This document shows, piece by piece, positions 25,404 through 34,445 of a DNA stretch of 44,667 nt. The translations under genes and the position numbers were made by a program. The number at the start of each line of letters is the position of its first letter. Within the stretch, counting starts at the first letter, position 1. The stretch covers positions 144,889 through 189,555 of the forward strand of contig PMNE01000030.1 in NCBI GenBank assembly GCA_003162635.1, read 5' to 3'. The DNA comes from Ignavibacteriota bacterium. GTDB taxonomy: Bacteria > Bacteroidota > Ignavibacteria > UBA10030 > UBA6906. The notes below the pieces were generated by a model, which did no database searches, had not been told where the DNA came from, and saw nothing but the letters and a program-made list of their open reading frames with translations.

Positions 25404-26657
25404 ATGACGACGAATAACAGACGAAGAGTGGTTGTGACGGGAATGGGGGTGATTGCGCCCATCGGAAATTCTGTCGACGACTTTTGGAAAAACCTTGTTG
25501 CCGGCACGAGCGGTGCGGCGAACATCACGTACTTCGATACTGCGGCATACGATACGCATTTTGCCTGTGAGCTAAAAGGATACAAAGCGACCGACTTCCT
25601 CGATCGCAAGGGGGCCCAGCGCATGGATCCCTTTTCGCAGTATGCACAGATCGCCGCCGACCAGGCGGTGGCCGCTTCCGGTGTCTCTGCAAAGGATGAG
25701 GATCCGGACAGATTCGGCGTCGTGTTCGGCTCGGGTATCGGCGGCATGACCACCTACGACACGCAGTTCAAGAACCTCATGCAGGGGGGGCCGGGACGCA
25801 TCAGTCCGTTCTTCATCCCTATGCTTATTCCCGATATCGCCTGCGGGAACATCTCGATCAGACACGGTTTCAAAGGCCCCAACTACGCAACGGTCTCTGC
25901 GTGCGCGACGGCATCGCACGCCATCGGCGATGCCTTCCGGATCATTCAATACGGGGACGCAGAAGTGATGCTTTGCGGCGGCGCGGAGGCTCCCATCACG
26001 CCGATGGGCCTGGGCGGATTCAATGCGATGCGCGCCCTCTCCACACGGAACGACGCGCCCGAGAAGGCAAGCAGGCCCTTCGATGCTCAGCGCGACGGCT
26101 TCGTCATGGGCGAAGGCGGCGGAGCTCTTCTCTTGGAAGAGCTTGAGCATGCACAGAAACGGGGCGCGACCATCTATGGCGAAATTGCAGGCATTGGCTT
26201 TACCGCCGACGCCCACCACATTACCGCACCCCCCGAAGGGGGTGAAGGAGCTGTCCGTTCCATGCGCCGGGCGATCAAGGACGCCGGAATCAGTTCTGAC
26301 GACGTGGAGTATGTGAACGTCCACGGCACTTCTACGCCTCTCGGGGACATCAGCGAGACCATGGCAATCAAGACGGTCTTCGGCGAGCACGCGAAGAAAC
26401 TCAGCATCAGCTCCACGAAATCCATGACCGGTCATTTGCTCGGCGCGGCCGGTGCCATCGAGGCAATCGCGACGCTTCTCGCCATCAAGAACGGCATGAT
26501 ACCGCCGACCATCAACTACGAATTCCCCGATCCCGCCTGTGACCTCGACTACACCCCTAATGTCGCGGTGAAGCGGAACATCACCTATGCCATCAGTAAC
26601 ACGTTCGGCTTTGGCGGGCACAACGCAACGATCCTGGTCAAGAAGTTCATCGAGTAG
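25404..26657 (+). CDS. fabF: 3-oxoacyl-ACP synthase II
   Basis: It elongates acyl-ACP with malonyl-ACP. The 417-residue protein has VVVTGMGVI at the start, C167 in [23 protein letters not shown] with the first catalytic His, and [13 protein letters not shown] with the second. The ATG at 25404 follows a GGAGAG SD and the family start; an upstream in-frame ATG at 25326 lies before the acpP-fabF hairpin. It is followed by rnc 8 bp later. Confidence 0.96.
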   Translation: MTTNNRRRVVVTGMGVIAPIGNSVDDFWKNLVAGTSGAANITYFDTAAYDTHFACELKGYKATDFLDRKGAQRMDPFSQYAQIAADQAVAASGVSAKDEDPDRFGVVFGSGIGGMTTYDTQFKNLMQGGPGRISPFFIPMLIPDIACGNISIRHGFKGPNYATVSACATASHAIGDAFRIIQYGDAEVMLCGGAEAPITPMGLGGFNAMRALSTRNDAPEKASRPFDAQRDGFVMGEGGGALLLEELEHAQKRGATIYGEIAGIGFTADAHHITAPPEGGEGAVRSMRRAIKDAGISSDDVEYVNVHGTSTPLGDISETMAIKTVFGEHAKKLSISSTKSMTGHLLGAAGAIEAIATLLAIKNGMIPPTINYEFPDPACDLDYTPNVAVKRNITYAISNTFGFGGHNATILVKKFIE

Positions 26658-26665
26658 ACTGTTGC

Positions 26666-27454
26666 ATGGCGCTGCTGCGCATACTGTTATCGCGGTTCTT
26701 CCGGGCGGCGGGCCTGCGGGCCCGCCGCGGGTCAGCCGCCGCCGGCGATGATCCGGGGCACCTGCGTTTCAACCCGAAGAAGCGCGAGTTTGAAGGCATC
26801 CTTCACTACCGCATCCGCAATACCGACCTGTTCGTGCACGCGTTGATGCACCGTTCCTCGTTGCAGCAGCACCACCCCACTGCCGCGTCGAACGAACGCC
26901 TCGAATACCTGGGCGACTCGATTCTCAATCTGATCGTCGGGGAATACCTGTACCACCACTTCCCCGATGCGGAAGAGGGCGAACTGACCAAGATGCGCTC
27001 GCGGCTCGTGAACCGGAAGGCCCTCGCCGCGTACGCCACATCGATCCGGCTCGGAGAGTTCGTGCAGACCAGCCCGAGCGCTTCGGGTACCCTCGGGAAG
27101 GGGCGGGAGACAATTACCGCTGACTGTCTCGAAGCGGTCGTCGCTGCATTGTACCTTGATGGCGGATTCGCCGCCGCCCGCAGGTTCCTCGAGAGGCTGA
27201 TCTTCGAGGCCATCGATCTCGGTGACGTTGCAACCGCCGACGACAACTACAAGAGCCGGCTCCTGGAGTACTCTCAGGGACGGGGATTCGGCGTCCCCCG
27301 GTATGCGATCATCCGCGAGGAAGGTCCTGACCACGATAGAACGTTTACCGTCAACGTGATGCTCGCCGGCATCAGAAAGGGAACCGGCAAGGGAAAGAAC
27401 AAGAAGGAGGCCGAACAGGCAGCCGCGGAGCAGGCCCTCGAACATCTTTCGTGA
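26666..27454 (+). CDS. rnc: Ribonuclease III
   Basis: It cleaves double-stranded RNA in rRNA and mRNA maturation. The 262-residue protein has an N-terminal catalytic domain with NERLEYLGDSILNL and TADCLEAVVAALYLDGG, which contribute the metal-binding acidic residues, and a C-terminal dsRNA-binding domain with YKSRLLEY and GKGKNKKEAEQAAAEQAL. A basic, variable extension of about 30 residues precedes the domain, so the true start may lie a little further downstream. It follows fabF in the conserved acpP-fabF-rnc order. Confidence 0.94.
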   Translation: MALLRILLSRFFRAAGLRARRGSAAAGDDPGHLRFNPKKREFEGILHYRIRNTDLFVHALMHRSSLQQHHPTAASNERLEYLGDSILNLIVGEYLYHHFPDAEEGELTKMRSRLVNRKALAAYATSIRLGEFVQTSPSASGTLGKGRETITADCLEAVVAALYLDGGFAAARRFLERLIFEAIDLGDVATADDNYKSRLLEYSQGRGFGVPRYAIIREEGPDHDRTFTVNVMLAGIRKGTGKGKNKKEAEQAAAEQALEHLS

Positions 27455-27460
27455 TCACCC

Positions 27461-27874
27461 ATGCCCATCCTTGAGGACGATACCGCGATTGCAGAGCGCC
27501 TTCGCAATGCCACGACCATCGCCGTTGTTGGACTCTCGGCCAGGCCGGAGCGCGACAGCCATCGCGTCGCACTCTACCTCCAGCGCCACCGCTACCGGAT
27601 CTACCCCGTCAACCCGTCTGTCGCCTCCGTTCTCGGAGAACCTTCCTACCCCGATCTTCTCTCCATCGGCGCGCAGGTCGATATTGTCGATATCTTCCGC
27701 CGGCCGGAATTCGTCCCGGCCATCGTCGAGGAGGCCATCCGCGCAGGCGCCCGATGCGTATGGATGCAATTCGACACCGCCCATGAAGAGGCCGCCGCCG
27801 TTGCTGCTGCTGCGGGACTGGATGTCATCGTCGACCGCTGCATCATGGTCGAACATCGCCGCCTCATCGGATGA
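27461..27874 (+). CDS. CoA-binding domain protein (YccU type)
   Basis: The 137-residue protein is a single Rossmann-like CoA-binding domain: IAVVGLSARPERDSHRVA, the YRIYPVNP strand, VDIVDIFRRPEFVP and GARCVWMQFD. Such small proteins resemble the N-terminal domain of CoA ligases but have no known activity. It starts 6 bp after rnc and overlaps the next gene as ATGA. Confidence 0.85.
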   Translation: MPILEDDTAIAERLRNATTIAVVGLSARPERDSHRVALYLQRHRYRIYPVNPSVASVLGEPSYPDLLSIGAQVDIVDIFRRPEFVPAIVEEAIRAGARCVWMQFDTAHEEAAAVAAAAGLDVIVDRCIMVEHRRLIG

Positions 27875-29202
27875 GAATCTTCCCGCCCGGCGCGGCAATC
27901 GCCGCACTCATGACACTTCTCACCGCGCCGCTCGCAGCCCAGGATACGACAATGCAACACCATCGCGTGGTCCTCGGTCTCGTCGATACCGTCATCGTCT
28001 CCGGCAATGAAAAGACGAAGAGTTATGTGATCCTCGACGAGATGGCTCTTCGGCCGGGATCGCTCGCCACGCAGGAGGCCATCGAGTATGATCGGGCGCG
28101 CATCTACAGTCTCCATCTCTTCACCAGCGTGGACATCTACTACGACTCCCTCGACACACAGCATTTCCTCTTCGTCAGCGTCCGCGAGCGCTGGTACATC
28201 ATCCCTATCCCCATTGTCGGCTTCCGCGACGGCGACACGAAGAAGCCCTATTATGGCGCGGGGGTCACACACACGAACTTCCTTGGGAGGAACCAGCGCC
28301 TCTCCGGCGCTTTGGTCTTCGGATTCGACCCGGAGGTCTCGTTCGCGTACGAGGACCCGCTCTTCGACCGTGACCACAGCGCCTATGCCGGTGTCTCTGC
28401 CGGCCTCGCCACCGTGAGAAACCGGAGTCTCGTGGAATCGGCCTTGACCGGCGACTTCGATGAACACCATAGGGATATCGATGTCAATGCCGGGAGACGA
28501 TTCACTCTGTTTGAAACCGCGGGAATCAACGGCGGCCTCCATTCCGTCACGGTTTCCTCTTATCGCGCGGGGAGGACTGCTTCGCCGAGCGGAACGGACG
28601 TTTTCCTCTATGCGACGATCAGCTACAGCTATGACTCCCGGGACCTCCGCGAATATGCGATGCAGGGCGCGCTCGTGACGCTGTTTGCAACGAAGAACGG
28701 CTTTGGCGAATCGCACGTCGACTTCTCCCGCTTCGGTGTAGACTTCAGGAAATTCATCCCTCTCCTCTCCGAGGTGTCGGTCGGCGTACGTGCCTTTACG
28801 ACCCAGGTGTCGGGAACGATCATCCCAACGTATGCCCGCTCGTATTTTGGATTACAGGAACGGGTCCGTGGGTACTATGAGGCGCTCTGGGAAGGAGAAA
28901 ACCTTGCGGGGGGTACAATCGAATTCCGCTATCTGTTCCTTTCGCCCCTGACGTTCCAGGTTACCAGTCTCCCCCTCCCCCAGGAATTCGCAGTCTGGCG
29001 GTTCGGAGCCGCTCTGGCCCTTTTCAGCGATGCGGGAGCGGCATGGTACCGACATGATAAACTCTCGCTTCCGCTCTTCGGCCTTGGATACGGCGGCGGG
29101 CTCGACTTCCTCCTCCCCTACAGCTTCATCCTCCGAACCGAGTATGCATGGAACGATCACGGCAAGGGGGAGTTCATCATCGACCTGCGAGCATCCATAT
29201 AG
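27871..29202 (+). CDS. Omp85/BamA-like outer-membrane protein with one POTRA domain
   Basis: The 443-residue protein has a signal peptide (AALMTLLTAPLAAQD), one POTRA-like region (about 40-110: VDTVIVSGNEKTKSYVILDEM ... LFTSVDIYY, shown in part), and then a barrel of alternating strands with the Omp85-like turns GAGVTHTNFLGRNQRLSG and FYSYDSRD-type segments (ISYSYDSRDLREY). With only one POTRA it is shorter than BamA and resembles the TamA/surface-antigen group of small Omp85 proteins. It could insert or export proteins at the outer membrane. The start overlaps the CoA-binding gene stop as ATGA. Confidence 0.82.
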   Translation: MRIFPPGAAIAALMTLLTAPLAAQDTTMQHHRVVLGLVDTVIVSGNEKTKSYVILDEMALRPGSLATQEAIEYDRARIYSLHLFTSVDIYYDSLDTQHFLFVSVRERWYIIPIPIVGFRDGDTKKPYYGAGVTHTNFLGRNQRLSGALVFGFDPEVSFAYEDPLFDRDHSAYAGVSAGLATVRNRSLVESALTGDFDEHHRDIDVNAGRRFTLFETAGINGGLHSVTVSSYRAGRTASPSGTDVFLYATISYSYDSRDLREYAMQGALVTLFATKNGFGESHVDFSRFGVDFRKFIPLLSEVSVGVRAFTTQVSGTIIPTYARSYFGLQERVRGYYEALWEGENLAGGTIEFRYLFLSPLTFQVTSLPLPQEFAVWRFGAALALFSDAGAAWYRHDKLSLPLFGLGYGGGLDFLLPYSFILRTEYAWNDHGKGEFIIDLRASI

Positions 29203-29204
29203 CC

Positions 29205-29906
29205 ATGGACCAGTTCTATACACCCCCCCGCCTTGTTACTCCCCCCTCTCTTACCATCGAAGGCGACGAGTTCAATCATCTCAACCGCGTGATGAGACTG
29301 GGCCCGGGCGATGCCGTGCGCGTGGCAGACGGCGCGGGGAACATGTACGAGGCCGTGATCGCAAGCGTCTCCCGCCTGGCGGCTACTTGCACGATTGCGT
29401 CGCACAGCAGCCGCGTTCACGAATCCTCCCGCGAAGTGACGCTGGGGATTGGCATCCTGAAGAACCCGGCGCGGTTCGACTTCCTCGTCGAGAAGGCCAC
29501 CGAACTCGGCGTATACGCCATTGTCCCGCTCCTGACGGAGCGGACCGTCCCCCGCTCCGCAAAGATCGACCGGTGGCAACACCTCTGTCTTGCCGCGATG
29601 AAGCAGTCGGAACGGTGCGTCCTCCCCGAAGTGCGCCACCTTACGACGTTCGACGAATTCCTCGCGTCAGCGCCGAAGGATGGCGACAGGTTCATTGCCC
29701 ACGAAAGGTCGACCCTGCCATTGCCATTCCCAGGGGAGTCAGCAAATGCGTCGGCGATCATGTGCGTCGGGCCGGAGGGGGGATTTAGCGACGCTGAGAT
29801 AGGGCGTGCAGAAAACGCGGGGTTCACATCAGTTGCGCTGGGACCGCGGCGCCTGCGCACGGAGACGGCGGCGATCAAAATCCTTGCGCTCACCCTCCAC
29901 GACTGA
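29205..29906 (+). CDS. rsmE: 16S rRNA (uracil-1498-N3) methyltransferase
   Basis: It methylates U1498 in 16S rRNA with S-adenosylmethionine. The 233-residue protein has a small N-terminal PUA-like domain with FNHLNRVMRL, FLVEKATELGV, and the C-terminal knotted SPOUT domain with VGPEGGFSDAEI and LGPRRLRTETAAI. The ATG at 29205 lies 2 bp after the Omp85 stop, with no SD, so it should depend on coupling. It is the last gene of the operon and meets the GH76-like gene tail to tail. Confidence 0.93.
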   Translation: MDQFYTPPRLVTPPSLTIEGDEFNHLNRVMRLGPGDAVRVADGAGNMYEAVIASVSRLAATCTIASHSSRVHESSREVTLGIGILKNPARFDFLVEKATELGVYAIVPLLTERTVPRSAKIDRWQHLCLAAMKQSERCVLPEVRHLTTFDEFLASAPKDGDRFIAHERSTLPLPFPGESANASAIMCVGPEGGFSDAEIGRAENAGFTSVALGPRRLRTETAAIKILALTLHD

Positions 29907-29929
29907 CGGTCCCGCGACGAGGATCGCAG

Positions 29930-31174
29930 CTACCGCGACGCAGATTTTGACACGCTCCCCCGGCCGGGAGGAAGCGTGTGCATGACATACGCAAAGACCC
30001 CGAAGGCGCGCACCGCTTCCGCCTGGGCGTGTACCGTCCCCACTTCATTTACGCGGTATCCGTCTTCTCCCCCGTTCGGATTCCACCCGTTCCGTATCCC
30101 ATGATCCGCTTCCCGGTGGAGAAGAACCCGAGCCCTCCCGTGACCGTTCGTCCAGACGTGTTCGAGCATCCGGGTGATCTTCTCCGGCATGTCGCGTAAT
30201 TCATCCGGCGCAATCTGATACGCATCCAGCATGAAGTGAACGAACGCCCCATTTCCGTCCATGTGGATCTGATAGAAGTCCTTTGCATCGACCCAACCCG
30301 TCGCGGGGTTCATCAGCCGCCGCGCCGTGGCAACAACGATCGACTTGTATTTCGGATCCTTTGTCACCCGGTAGAGTGCGGACCCAATCGAGCAGTACTC
30401 TCCTCCCTCCCACGGAAGCTGCTTCCCGAACGCCGCGAGTCCGCGCTTTCCCTCCCAGCGGCCGTTTCCCTTGTAGAGTGTCTTCTCAACGCCGGGAATT
30501 TTCCCGTCTCCGTTCCAGACGAGAAGCGCGTCCCTGAGAAACTGTTGCTCTCCGGTCGCCTCGTAGAGCCAGCATGCGACGGAAACCATCTGGTTCATGT
30601 TTCCGTTTGTGAAGATCTGCTCATGCACCGCCGCACGGGGAGGCCAGTTGTACCAGCTCCAGAATCCTTCATGGCCGGAGAGGCGTCCTTCCTCACGCGC
30701 TTCGATGTAGCGCTGCCGCGCATCCGCCACCCAGCCCATCGCCTTCCCGCCGGTGAAACGCCACCAATACATCTCCGCAAGACAGACCCAGGCCCGGTCG
30801 TCCACCCAGGTCCCCGTGCACATCATGGTGAGATCATGCTCGATCGTGTGGAAACGGAGGAGAGAGGAATCATGTGTGACGGCGAACAGATGCGCGTCGC
30901 CGATGGCGCCATACGCTCCCTCCCAGCACGGGGTGTAGACACGGTGGAAAAGGCCGTCGATTGCCATGGTCCGCTGCACCCAGAGTTCATCGGCGTGGTC
31001 AATTTTCCCGGGGGCGGAAGCGATGACGGGATTGTCGTTGGGCGCGCGTACCGGCGGTCGGGAAGTTCCCCGAGGAAAGAGGCGGAACAAGAAAACGGCG
31101 GCAACGACGAGAATGCATGTCGTTGTGATCCACCGGGACGAGGAACGTCGCCGTTTTCCCCTTTTCTTGCTCAT
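29930..31174 (-). CDS. Membrane-anchored GH76-like (alpha/alpha-barrel) protein
   Basis: The 414-residue protein has a basic N-terminus (MSKKRGKRRRSSSR) and one membrane segment (ITTTCILVVAAVFLFRLF) followed by a large extracytoplasmic domain. Its pattern WVDDRAWVCLAEMYWW, QIFTNGNMNQMVSVACWLYEATGE and LRDALLVWN resembles glycoside hydrolase family 76 (endo-alpha-1,6-mannanase-like), with an Asp-Asp pair near residue 125 in the place of the catalytic pair. A helical-barrel epimerase or unrelated glycan enzyme is possible. No SD is present and the candidate promoter ends only about 10 bp from the ATG. Confidence 0.6.
   Translation of the reverse strand: MSKKRGKRRRSSSRWITTTCILVVAAVFLFRLFPRGTSRPPVRAPNDNPVIASAPGKIDHADELWVQRTMAIDGLFHRVYTPCWEGAYGAIGDAHLFAVTHDSSLLRFHTIEHDLTMMCTGTWVDDRAWVCLAEMYWWRFTGGKAMGWVADARQRYIEAREEGRLSGHEGFWSWYNWPPRAAVHEQIFTNGNMNQMVSVACWLYEATGEQQFLRDALLVWNGDGKIPGVEKTLYKGNGRWEGKRGLAAFGKQLPWEGGEYCSIGSALYRVTKDPKYKSIVVATARRLMNPATGWVDAKDFYQIHMDGNGAFVHFMLDAYQIAPDELRDMPEKITRMLEHVWTNGHGRARVLLHREADHGIRNGWNPNGGEDGYRVNEVGTVHAQAEAVRAFGVFAYVMHTLPPGRGSVSKSASR
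29950..29979. repeat. Inverted repeat at the convergent end of rsmE and the GH76-like gene
   Basis: ACACGCT (29950-29956) pairs with AGCGTGT (29973-29979) around a C/G-rich inner part. It lies in the last codons of the GH76-like gene and 43 bp after rsmE. No T-run follows on either strand, so it may stop or stabilise transcripts from either side but is not a classical terminator. Confidence 0.45.
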
Positions 31175-31183
31175 GGCACCGAT

Positions 31184-31212
31184 ATCTTACCACGGAAAAT
31201 GGTGGATTGCAA
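31184..31212 (-). promoter_or_regulatory. Candidate promoter of the GH76-like gene, giving a near-leaderless mRNA
   Basis: On the minus strand TTGCAA (31207-31212) and TAAGAT (31184-31189) are 17 bp apart. The predicted start of transcription, near 31177, would leave about three bases before the ATG at 31174, which also has no SD. Confidence 0.5.
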
Positions 31213-31316
31213 GCGGGGAATCGATGCGTGGGGGGAGTAAACGTCTCAGCAAAAGAACAGAAGATGCTCACCTCCGCTTGTCGTCAACCGCGGGCGCGCG
31301 ACAGATCGAACGCCTT

Positions 31317-31964
31317 TCACTTCGTCGGGAGTTTTTCTCCTTCGATCTTGCCGTCGACGACTCCCTGCGTCTCCGTCAGCATCTTCCGGCAGGTCTGCAG
31401 CAACGATTCCATTTCGCCGCTCTTCCAGCCGACAAAGTCTGTATCGTTCAGCGTCGACAAATTGATGCGAACATTGAGCGCCGCTCCCTCTGCGGCAGCG
31501 TGGAGCATCAGCGCCGCCACACCGGCATCGCTGACCGAGTTGTCGTTTCCGGCGGAGGCGACCTGGCGGGTGAGGGCAAGTCCGTCGATGCAATGCTTCA
31601 TGACCTCCAGTGGAACGAGAGTCGCCTCTTTGATTGCTTCCCTCACGGCGCTGAACCGGAGCGCCTTTTGCGGGTCCGTCTCCTTCGGAAGGGAATATGC
31701 TTCCATCACTTTCGAGAAGGCCGCGGTGTCCAGCTCCTGCAAATCCACAAACCGGATCCGGAGCTTTTCTGCCTGGCGCAACACATTCTTCATTTCCTCT
31801 TCGACGGAGGCATATTTCTTCTTGCCGATCGTCAGCCGGCAGACCATAGCCGTCAATGCCGCGCCGAGCGCACCGCTCAACGCTGCGACGGACCCGCCAC
31901 CGGGAGCCGGCGAAGAAGAGGCCAACTCATCGAGATATCCGTTCAAGGTCACCTTTGCAGGCAT
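31317..31964 (-). CDS. fchA: Formimidoyltetrahydrofolate cyclodeaminase
   Basis: It turns 5-formimino-THF into methenyl-THF and ammonia. The 215-residue helical protein has LASSSPAPGGGSVAALSGALGAAL near the start (shown in part), EVMKHCIDGL and NDNSVSDAGVAAL, as in the C-terminal half of the animal bifunctional enzyme. The ATG at 31964 has GGAAGGT upstream; the open frame extends back into ftcD. It follows ftcD by 19 bp, so the two halves of the animal enzyme are separate genes here. Confidence 0.9.
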   Translation of the reverse strand: MPAKVTLNGYLDELASSSPAPGGGSVAALSGALGAALTAMVCRLTIGKKKYASVEEEMKNVLRQAEKLRIRFVDLQELDTAAFSKVMEAYSLPKETDPQKALRFSAVREAIKEATLVPLEVMKHCIDGLALTRQVASAGNDNSVSDAGVAALMLHAAAEGAALNVRINLSTLNDTDFVGWKSGEMESLLQTCRKMLTETQGVVDGKIEGEKLPTK

Positions 31965-31983
31965 GGAGACACCTTCCCGTCGT

Positions 31984-33006
31984 TCAGAGCAATTGTGCTT
32001 CGATGATTTTCTTTTGTGAATCAAATGGCTCAAGCTGGCTCAGACCGAGCGCGTCGATCGCCGCCGCAATGAGGGCGTCGTCGGACGGGGCCTCCGGCGC
32101 GTAGAATCTTCCGGCCATGATGAGAGCTTCCTGTGGTGTCAGGCCGACGATCTCGCTCCCCGCCACGCCAATGCCGAGTGCTGCCGCCTGTTTCTTCACT
32201 TCTTCGAATGCCACGTGAGGCGGTGTGACGTGATAATTCACCAGGTTCATCGACACCTGTGCGATATCGTTCGCTTCGAGGAAAACACCCATCGCCTTGA
32301 CGGATTTCAACGTCCCGGAGACTGTAACCTTCTCTCCTTTGGCGTTCAGGACCTGCTTTCCGGAGGAATCCCTGGCCAATCGTCCGCTTTCACGGATCCG
32401 CTGGGCGATTTCGGTTGCGAGCTTTACATCGTTGGTTGTCAGATTGACATTGTACGCGATAAGAAACATGCGTGCCCCCGTGACTGTGGCGCCGGAACGT
32501 GCATTGAACACCGCCGCGCCGAAGTCCGGAGTCCAGACGGGGTCCTTCAGCTTTTCTGCAAGCCCTTCATATTCCCCCTTGCGGATCGCGGAGAGGTTCC
32601 GCCGTTCCGGGCGCGATGCCGCTTCCTCATACAGATACACCGGAATCTGCAGCTCTTCGCCCACCCGTCTCCCGAATTCCTTCGCCATCCGAACGCACTC
32701 GTGCATCGTCACGCCCGAAACGGGGACAAAAGGAACAACGTCCGTCGCGCCGATACGGGGATGCCCTCCCTTGTGCCGGGTCATGTCAATCAGTTCGGCG
32801 GCCTTCCGCGTGCCGAGGAACGCCCCCTCCATCACGGCGGCGGGCTCGCCAACGAACGTCACGACGGTCCTGTTGTAGTCCTGATCCGGCTCGGCGCTGA
32901 TGAACTTCACGCCGGGGACCGAGCTGATCGCCCCTGCAATGGCGTTGACAATCTTGATGCTCCGCCCTTCACTGAAGTTCGGCACACATTCAACAATGTG
33001 TTTCAT
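31984..33006 (-). CDS. ftcD: Glutamate formimidoyltransferase
   Basis: It transfers the formimino group of N-formimino-glutamate to tetrahydrofolate. The 340-residue protein begins IVECVPNFSEGR, with DQDYNRTVVTFVG, RHKGGHPRIGATDVVPFVPV and YNVNLTTND as family marks. The ATG at 33006 sits behind GGAGATAGG; the open frame extends 59 codons back into hutI. It lies 13 bp after hutI and 19 bp before fchA. Confidence 0.93.
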   Translation of the reverse strand: MKHIVECVPNFSEGRSIKIVNAIAGAISSVPGVKFISAEPDQDYNRTVVTFVGEPAAVMEGAFLGTRKAAELIDMTRHKGGHPRIGATDVVPFVPVSGVTMHECVRMAKEFGRRVGEELQIPVYLYEEAASRPERRNLSAIRKGEYEGLAEKLKDPVWTPDFGAAVFNARSGATVTGARMFLIAYNVNLTTNDVKLATEIAQRIRESGRLARDSSGKQVLNAKGEKVTVSGTLKSVKAMGVFLEANDIAQVSMNLVNYHVTPPHVAFEEVKKQAAALGIGVAGSEIVGLTPQEALIMAGRFYAPEAPSDDALIAAAIDALGLSQLEPFDSQKKIIEAQLL

Positions 33007-33019
33007 CCTATCTCCGTTG

Positions 33020-34264
33020 TCACAATTCCAGGATCGTCCCGTTCTTGATGGTCGTCCGGACATGATTCGTGCCAAAATGATATGCCAGGAAGCGATAGTC
33101 GGGCACATCGGCAACGATAATGTCGGCGTTCTTCCCCACCTCGATGCTGCCGACCGTGGAGGAGATGCCGAGAGCGGCGGCACCGTTCATCGTCGCTGCC
33201 GTGATCGATTCTTCGGGTGTCATGCGCATTTGTGCACAGGCGATGGTCATCATCATTGGCATCGAGTACGACATGCAGGAACCGGGATTGAAGTCGCTTG
33301 CGATCGCCACGGCGACCCCCGCATCGATAAGCGCCCGTGCCGGCGCGTAGCCGTGGCCGAGAAAGAACGAGACGCCCGGGAGAATGCCGGCGACAATCCC
33401 CGCATCACGCATCGCAGCGATACCAGCGGGGGAAATCCGCTCAAGGTGATCCGCGGAAACCGCACCGACACGCGCCGCAAGTTCGGCGCCGCCCCCCGCC
33501 GTCAGTTCGTCCGCGTGGATCTTTGGTTTCATACCCCACTGTTTCCCTGCCTCCAGTATCCGCTCCGCCTGCGCCGGGGTGAAAAACCCCTCCTCACAGA
33601 AGACGTCGCAGAAGGCCGCCAATTTCTTCTTCCCCACATACGGGATCATCTTGTTGACGATAAGAGCGACATACCCCTCCGTATCCCCTTTGTACTCTGG
33701 AGGAACGGCGTGCGCGCCAAGGAAAGTCGGGACTACCGTCATAAGCTCTTCGGACATCAGTTCGTTGATCCCCTCCAGCATCATCATTTCCGCATCCATG
33801 GTGAGACCGTATCCCGATTTGATTTCCACGGTCGTTGTGCCATGGCGCATCATGTCCGACATGAAGCGTCTCGTGTGCCGCTTCAGCTCCTTTTTTCCGG
33901 CGGCCCGGACATGAGTAATCGTGTCGAGGATTCCTCCCCCCTGTCCGGCGATTTCTTGGTATGACACGCCGTTCGCGCGGAGGGCGAATTCCTTCTCCCT
34001 GCTCCCGGCAAACATCATGTGGGTATGAGAGTCCACGAACCCCGGGAGTGCCACCATGCCGGAAGCGTCGAATTCGCCGACGTCGTCGGGAAGCGTTTCA
34101 TGCCATTCCTGCATCGGACCGACCCACGCGATCTTCCCTTCGCGGCAGAGGACGCCCGCATCGTTGATGACGCCCAGGTCGCGCATTGCGGCTCCTGTTG
34201 CGGCGGTTTTTCCGTTGGCAGCAACCGTAACGAGCTGAGAGATATTCTTGAGAAACAGATTCAC
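33020..34264 (-). CDS. hutI: Imidazolonepropionase
   Basis: It opens imidazolonepropionate to N-formimino-glutamate. The 414-residue amidohydrolase has the metal motif VDSHTHMMFAGSR, EIKSGYGLT, GAHAVPPE, KIHADEL, SADHLE and SDFNPGS. The start is a GTG at 34264: it gives VNLFLKNISQL, the normal family N-terminus, and lies 22 nt after the predicted transcription start of the promoter at 34293-34321. An upstream in-frame TTG at 34321 overlaps that promoter. No clear SD is seen. Confidence 0.93.
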   Translation of the reverse strand: MNLFLKNISQLVTVAANGKTAATGAAMRDLGVINDAGVLCREGKIAWVGPMQEWHETLPDDVGEFDASGMVALPGFVDSHTHMMFAGSREKEFALRANGVSYQEIAGQGGGILDTITHVRAAGKKELKRHTRRFMSDMMRHGTTTVEIKSGYGLTMDAEMMMLEGINELMSEELMTVVPTFLGAHAVPPEYKGDTEGYVALIVNKMIPYVGKKKLAAFCDVFCEEGFFTPAQAERILEAGKQWGMKPKIHADELTAGGGAELAARVGAVSADHLERISPAGIAAMRDAGIVAGILPGVSFFLGHGYAPARALIDAGVAVAIASDFNPGSCMSYSMPMMMTIACAQMRMTPEESITAATMNGAAALGISSTVGSIEVGKNADIIVADVPDYRFLAYHFGTNHVRTTIKNGTILEL

Positions 34265-34292
34265 GAGGGATGGGGGGTTGTGGAAGTGCAGA

Positions 34293-34321
34293 AAGATACG
34301 AAAACGTCTTCCGACGTGCAA
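34293..34321 (-). promoter_or_regulatory. Candidate promoter of the hutI-ftcD-fchA operon
   Basis: On the minus strand TTGCAC (34316-34321) and TATCTT (34293-34298) are 17 bp apart; transcription should start near 34286, 22 nt before the GTG at 34264. It gives hutI-ftcD-fchA its own transcript inside the minus-strand run. Confidence 0.5.
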
Positions 34322-34445
34322 GGCGCAAAGGAAGGCGCAGATTGTCGCAAGAGCAACAATTGCCTCGCAAGCGATATCACATCACCTCCAATGCAAACGC
34401 GAGAACGCCGGCACAGAACAGAACGGGAAACGGCGCTGGGGGAGC

